Positions 60,396 to 64,000 of a DNA stretch of 64,000 nucleotides are shown here, one piece after another. A program made the translations under genes and the position numbers. How positions within the stretch are numbered: position 1 is the first letter of the stretch; every line of letters begins with the position of its first letter. The stretch spans positions 13,663,001-13,727,000 of the forward strand of contig OX940866.1 of assembly GCA_954871525.1 (NCBI GenBank), read 5' to 3'. Below the pieces are notes generated by a model. The model saw only the letters and a list, made by a program, of their open reading frames with translations. It searched no databases and had not been told where the DNA came from. The DNA is from Parietaria judaica (Eukaryota; Streptophyta; Magnoliopsida; Rosales; Urticaceae).

Positions 60396-62092
60396 GGGAA
60401 AATTACGGCAAAAATACCCAACCTTTGGTCAACGTGCTTTCCATGTACCTAATCTTTAAAACTAGCGGCAAAAATACCCAACGTGCATTGACCGTGACTT
60501 TGGCATGAAAACGTTAATTTTTCTATTAACATCCGCCATGTGGCCGTTAGCGGCAAAAATACCTAAACCTTTTTTTTTAATTAATTTTTATTTTTAATTT
60601 TTTAATTTTTTTTCTTTACTTGATTAGTAATAATTACTTGAATTCCAAATACATGGAATTACACAAAAGTTAGTCAAAACATCAATTGATTTCTTAATGT
60701 GCTTGTATAAGCTACATTTGCTAATAAAAATCTTTTTATTATGAGAAATTTTAAACATAGCATTACACAAAAGTCGATCATGATATCAATTATCAATTGT
60801 ATATTAATTTGCTTGGAGAAGCTAATTTGCCGACTAAACCTAATCATGAATAAAATAATTACATAGTTAATTTAAGGTTGACAGTCAAACTTTAAACAAT
60901 TACATAGTCTTATTTGCTTATCGGGGATACTTTAAGAGACGTTAATTAGCCGAGTTAATGTCTTCATATTGCTTAAAATTCTAAGTATGAACCGAATTAA
61001 CATCTTCACCATTACCCTATTCATTGAAAATTGACCGTTTTAGATCGAATTAATATAGTCAATTAATGTCTCCGTATTGAAACAAAATAGCTTAAGAATA
61101 TATGTCGGTAAAAAAATATTATCAATAATCAATAGGGCTTGATTAGTAATAATTGGCTAAAAGACCTCCCTTGGGATCTCATTAAAATCCATACCCTTAA
61201 ATACCCCTGCTAAGAAACATAAATAGTGTCGAAGGAAGCTATGAAACACAATGAAAATCCACTTAAGGTCATTCTCCAAAAAAGCCCTCACCGGAGGCCG
61301 ATCCAACGCCGCAAACCGCGTCCTCATCGGAGGCCGGACGCGCCCTCACGCGCGGCGTTTGTGCCGGACGCGCTACTTCACGCGCGCGTCTCTGCTGACG
61401 TCATCAGGATGACGTAAGCCCTTCTGAGGGTGCGTGAGCGCGCGTGAGGAGGGCAGGAGACGTGTGGCTGCGCGTGGGGCCACGTGGCAGCACGTGCGAG
61501 CACGTGGTGGCTCATATGGGGCCGCCCGAAGTGCTCCCGGCCCACTTTACGGGTTCCGGGAGCGTTTCGAAGCCATTTCTTGCAAACTTTATGACTTTTT
61601 TGGTATCTTGAGATTTTGGAAACATCTGGACACTTTATTTTAGTCAAACGGACTTCCGGTGAATATCTCGGGTTAAAATTTGACTTTATTTAATAAAAGA
61701 AAAATTAATTATATAACTTTCCTTTTATTAATTTACAAAAAAACCAATTACTTAAAATACCCGTAACATTATACAAGCACATTACGAAATCAATTGATGT
61801 TTTAACTAACTTTTGTGTTATTCCATGTATTTGGAATTCGAGTAATTATTACTAATCAAGTAAAGAAAAAAAATAATATAAATTTTAAAAAAATAAAATT
61901 AATTTTTTTCCAAAAAAAAAAGTTTGGGTATTTTTGCCGCTAAATGCCACATGGTGGGTGTTAACGAAAAATTAACGTTTTTATGCCAATGTCACGAGCA
62001 ACGCACGTTGGGTATTTTTGCCGCCAGTTTTAAAGGTTGTGTACACGGGAGGCACGTTGACCAAAGGTTTAAATTTTTGTCGTAATTTTCCC
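60396..62092. mobile_element. Mutator-like inverted-repeat element with GC-rich core (MULE copy B)
   Basis: Begins GGGAAAATTACGGC and ends with its near-perfect inverse. It is flanked by a perfect 9-bp direct repeat TATTGTAAA (60387-60395 and 62093-62101). Arms of about 500-600 bp carry several GCGGCAAAAATACCCAAC motifs near the tips. The centre (about 61230-61660) is strikingly GC-rich compared with the AT-rich arms, as if captured from elsewhere. No transposase is present. Confidence 0.9.
61481..61506. promoter_or_regulatory. Three G-boxes at exact 10-bp spacing in the MULE core
   Basis: CACGTG occurs at 61481-61486, 61491-61496 and 61501-61506. The hexamer is the plant G-box bound by bZIP and bHLH factors. 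Binding here is inferred, not shown. Confidence 0.6.
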
Positions 62093-62154
62093 TATTGTAA
62101 ACGAAAAAATGTTAATTTAGTGATCACCATATTGGAGCATATAATAATTAAATA

Positions 62155-62967
62155 GAAAATTACAGCAAAAATACCCAACATTTGGTCAACCTGCCTCCCG
62201 AGTACCAAACCTTTAAAACTGGCGGCAAAAATACCCAACGGGCGTTGACCGTGACTTTGATATAAAAACGTTAATTTTTTCGTAACATCTGCCATGTGGC
62301 CGTTAGCGACAAAAATACCCAAACTTTTTTTTTGAAAAAATTAATTTTTAATTTTTTTAATTTATATTTTTTTTCTTTACTTGATTAGTGATAATTACTT
62401 GAATTCCAAATAAATGGAATAACACAAAAGTTAGTCAAAACATCAATTTATTTCTTAATGTGCTTGTATAAGCTACATTTGCTGATAAAAATCCTATTAT
62501 TATGAGAAATTTTAAACATAATGTTACGGGTATTTTAAGTAATTGATTATAAATAATATAATAATAGAAAAGTTATATAATTAATTTTTCTTTTATTAAA
62601 TAAAGTCAATTTTACCCCGAGATATTCACCGGAAGTCCGTTTTCGCGAAATAAAGTGTCCAGGTGTTTAAAAAAAATCAAGATACTCTGAACGTCATAAA
62701 GTTTGCAAGAAATGGCCTCGGAACGGTCCCGGAACCCTTAAAGTGGGCCGGGAGCACCTCGGGCAGCCCCACAGGCCCCACACGAGCCACCACGGGCTGC
62801 CACGCCCAGCCACACGTCTCTTCCCCTCCTTACGCGCCCTCAGAAGGGCTTACATCAGCCTGATGACGTTAGCAGAGGCGCGCGCGTGAATTAGCGCGTC
62901 CGGCACAAACGCCGCATGTGAGGGCGCGTCTGGCCTCCGATGAGGACGTGGTTTGCGGCGTTGGATT
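62155..62967. mobile_element. Mutator-like element, copy C, interrupted on the right
   Basis: The left tip region (gaaaattacagcaaaaatacccaac) is followed by an arm and then the same GC-rich core as copy B in reverse orientation (about 62620-62967), ending abruptly at an LTR terminus. The right arm is absent and would lie beyond the LTR element. The first bases of the tip are mutated and no target duplication can be tested. Confidence 0.75.
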
Positions 62968-64000
62968 TGTTGGCTGGGAAATAATCGTTGGGGTTTGATT
63001 CCCAATTCAATCACGCCGAAATATGCCTCCGAGCCGTTCCGTAACATTTAAAAAATTATTTTAAAGTGGAAAACTTGTTATCGGACCAACGGCACGGATA
63101 TCGGGTAATAACCATTTTAACAAGATCCGATAAATATTACATATTTAATATTCACAACTCATTATTAATATCATAGTCGAAATAAGAAATAAATAGAAAG
63201 CGGTAAATATTTGCATTTATTAACCCAATGCATAAGGTCGTACCTCGGTTGACGTTTCCGGTTGCGGACTCTGAAGTTCGGCAGGGCTCCGCCGAGGGCT
63301 GAGGGAAACACCCGTGATCTTCCGGGATATTCTCCTTGATTCCTCGTACCGAAGCGTGGGCTTCACCGGCAATACTCTGTCGCAAAACTTTAACTGAGGT
63401 TCTTTTGAAGCTTCCGGAGAACAACGTCTCACTAAGCCGAACAAGAAAAAAAAAGATCAGAGGCAGAAAACTCGCAGACCCTAGAGAGAGAGGGAGAGCT
63501 CGAGTTTTTGCTCTGGGAAGGTGTGTTGAATGTTGTAAATGAGCTCCCTATTATAGACTTGGCCCGTAACCGAATTAGAGATTTTCACTCCAAAATTCGA
63601 ATATATATTTAAATAATTTAATTATTTCAATCCAATGGTTGAGATTTAATCTCATCTAGATCCAATGGTTATAATTAAACTTGTATTTAATTAAATAAGA
63701 AAGACTTGGTAAATACAAAAACCAATCTTATCCTCTTATTTAAATATAATTCGAATATATATATATATATATATATTTTATTTCGAAAATTATTATTAAA
63801 TATAATTAATTATCCTAATCCAAAGGCTTAGATTTAATCTCATCTAAATCCAATGGATATAATTAATTAGGGATTTAATTAAAAAAGAAAGACTTGGTAA
63901 ATCAAAAAACCAATCTTATCTACTTATTGTAATTTCGAAATATATATATATATATATAATAATGATAATTTCGAAATTAATTATCTAGATCCAACAGCTT
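62968..64000 (-). mobile_element. Reverse-oriented LTR, related to 43853-46604, running off the window
   Basis: Read on the minus strand the sequence matches the 3' part of the large LTR at about 45600-46604, including the ttatgcattgggttaataaatg block, the tcttccgggatattctcc block in reverse, and the atccaatgg units. The terminus at 62968 (ending CCAACA on the minus strand) abuts the MULE core. The rest lies beyond the window. Confidence 0.8.

Overview
The window is nuclear DNA from a flowering plant, most likely a eudicot. It has intron-rich genes with plant-type protein sequences, AT-rich introns and spacers, and dense plant transposable elements (Ty3/gypsy of the Tat type, Ty1/copia, Mutator-like, Harbinger-like, hAT-like and Helitron-like). 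I see no rRNA, tRNA or CRISPR feature.

The first ~18.6 kb is the gene-bearing part. Three spliced genes can be modelled exon by exon, each with a total coding length divisible by three. They are U11/U12-65K of the minor spliceosome (733-4071, +, 11 exons, 440 aa), an SLC35F-type membrane transporter (8869-12646, +, 11 exons, 367 aa) and a pyridoxamine-5'-phosphate-oxidase-like FMN-binding split-barrel protein (13445-18566, -, 12 exons, 475 aa). The transporter gene contains a textbook U12-type intron, the substrate of the spliceosome whose 65K subunit is encoded next door. The third gene has a GC-AG intron. A 1.6-kb Mutator-like foldback element lies between the first two genes.

From ~18.6 kb onward the window is a layered transposon landscape. 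A Tat-type gypsy retrotransposon (22340-34842, 5-bp target duplication AGAAT) carries a gag-pol frame interrupted by nine stop codons. It also carries, in antisense between pol and the 3' LTR, a spliced gene resembling the putative gypsy-type transposon domain plus a coiled coil. A Harbinger-like element (38149-39187), an inverted-repeat element (39745-41190), a 2.75-kb LTR remnant (43853-46604), a frameshifted F-box gene (46945-47810, -) and a field of degenerate CCGAnnTCGG repeats (43.7-49.3 kb) follow.

The right end is dominated by a copia element with three LTRs (53175-60119) inside one 5-bp target duplication (TTAGT). The outer two LTRs resemble each other more than either resembles the middle one. 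It sits inside an older hAT-like element. Two related Mutator-like inverted-repeat elements follow: 60396-62092, and 62155-62967, which is cut by a reverse-oriented LTR running off the window. They share a GC-rich core. In the first copy this core has three G-boxes spaced exactly 10 bp apart. Apart from the three 5' genes and possibly the antisense gene, nothing in the window looks like functional host coding sequence.
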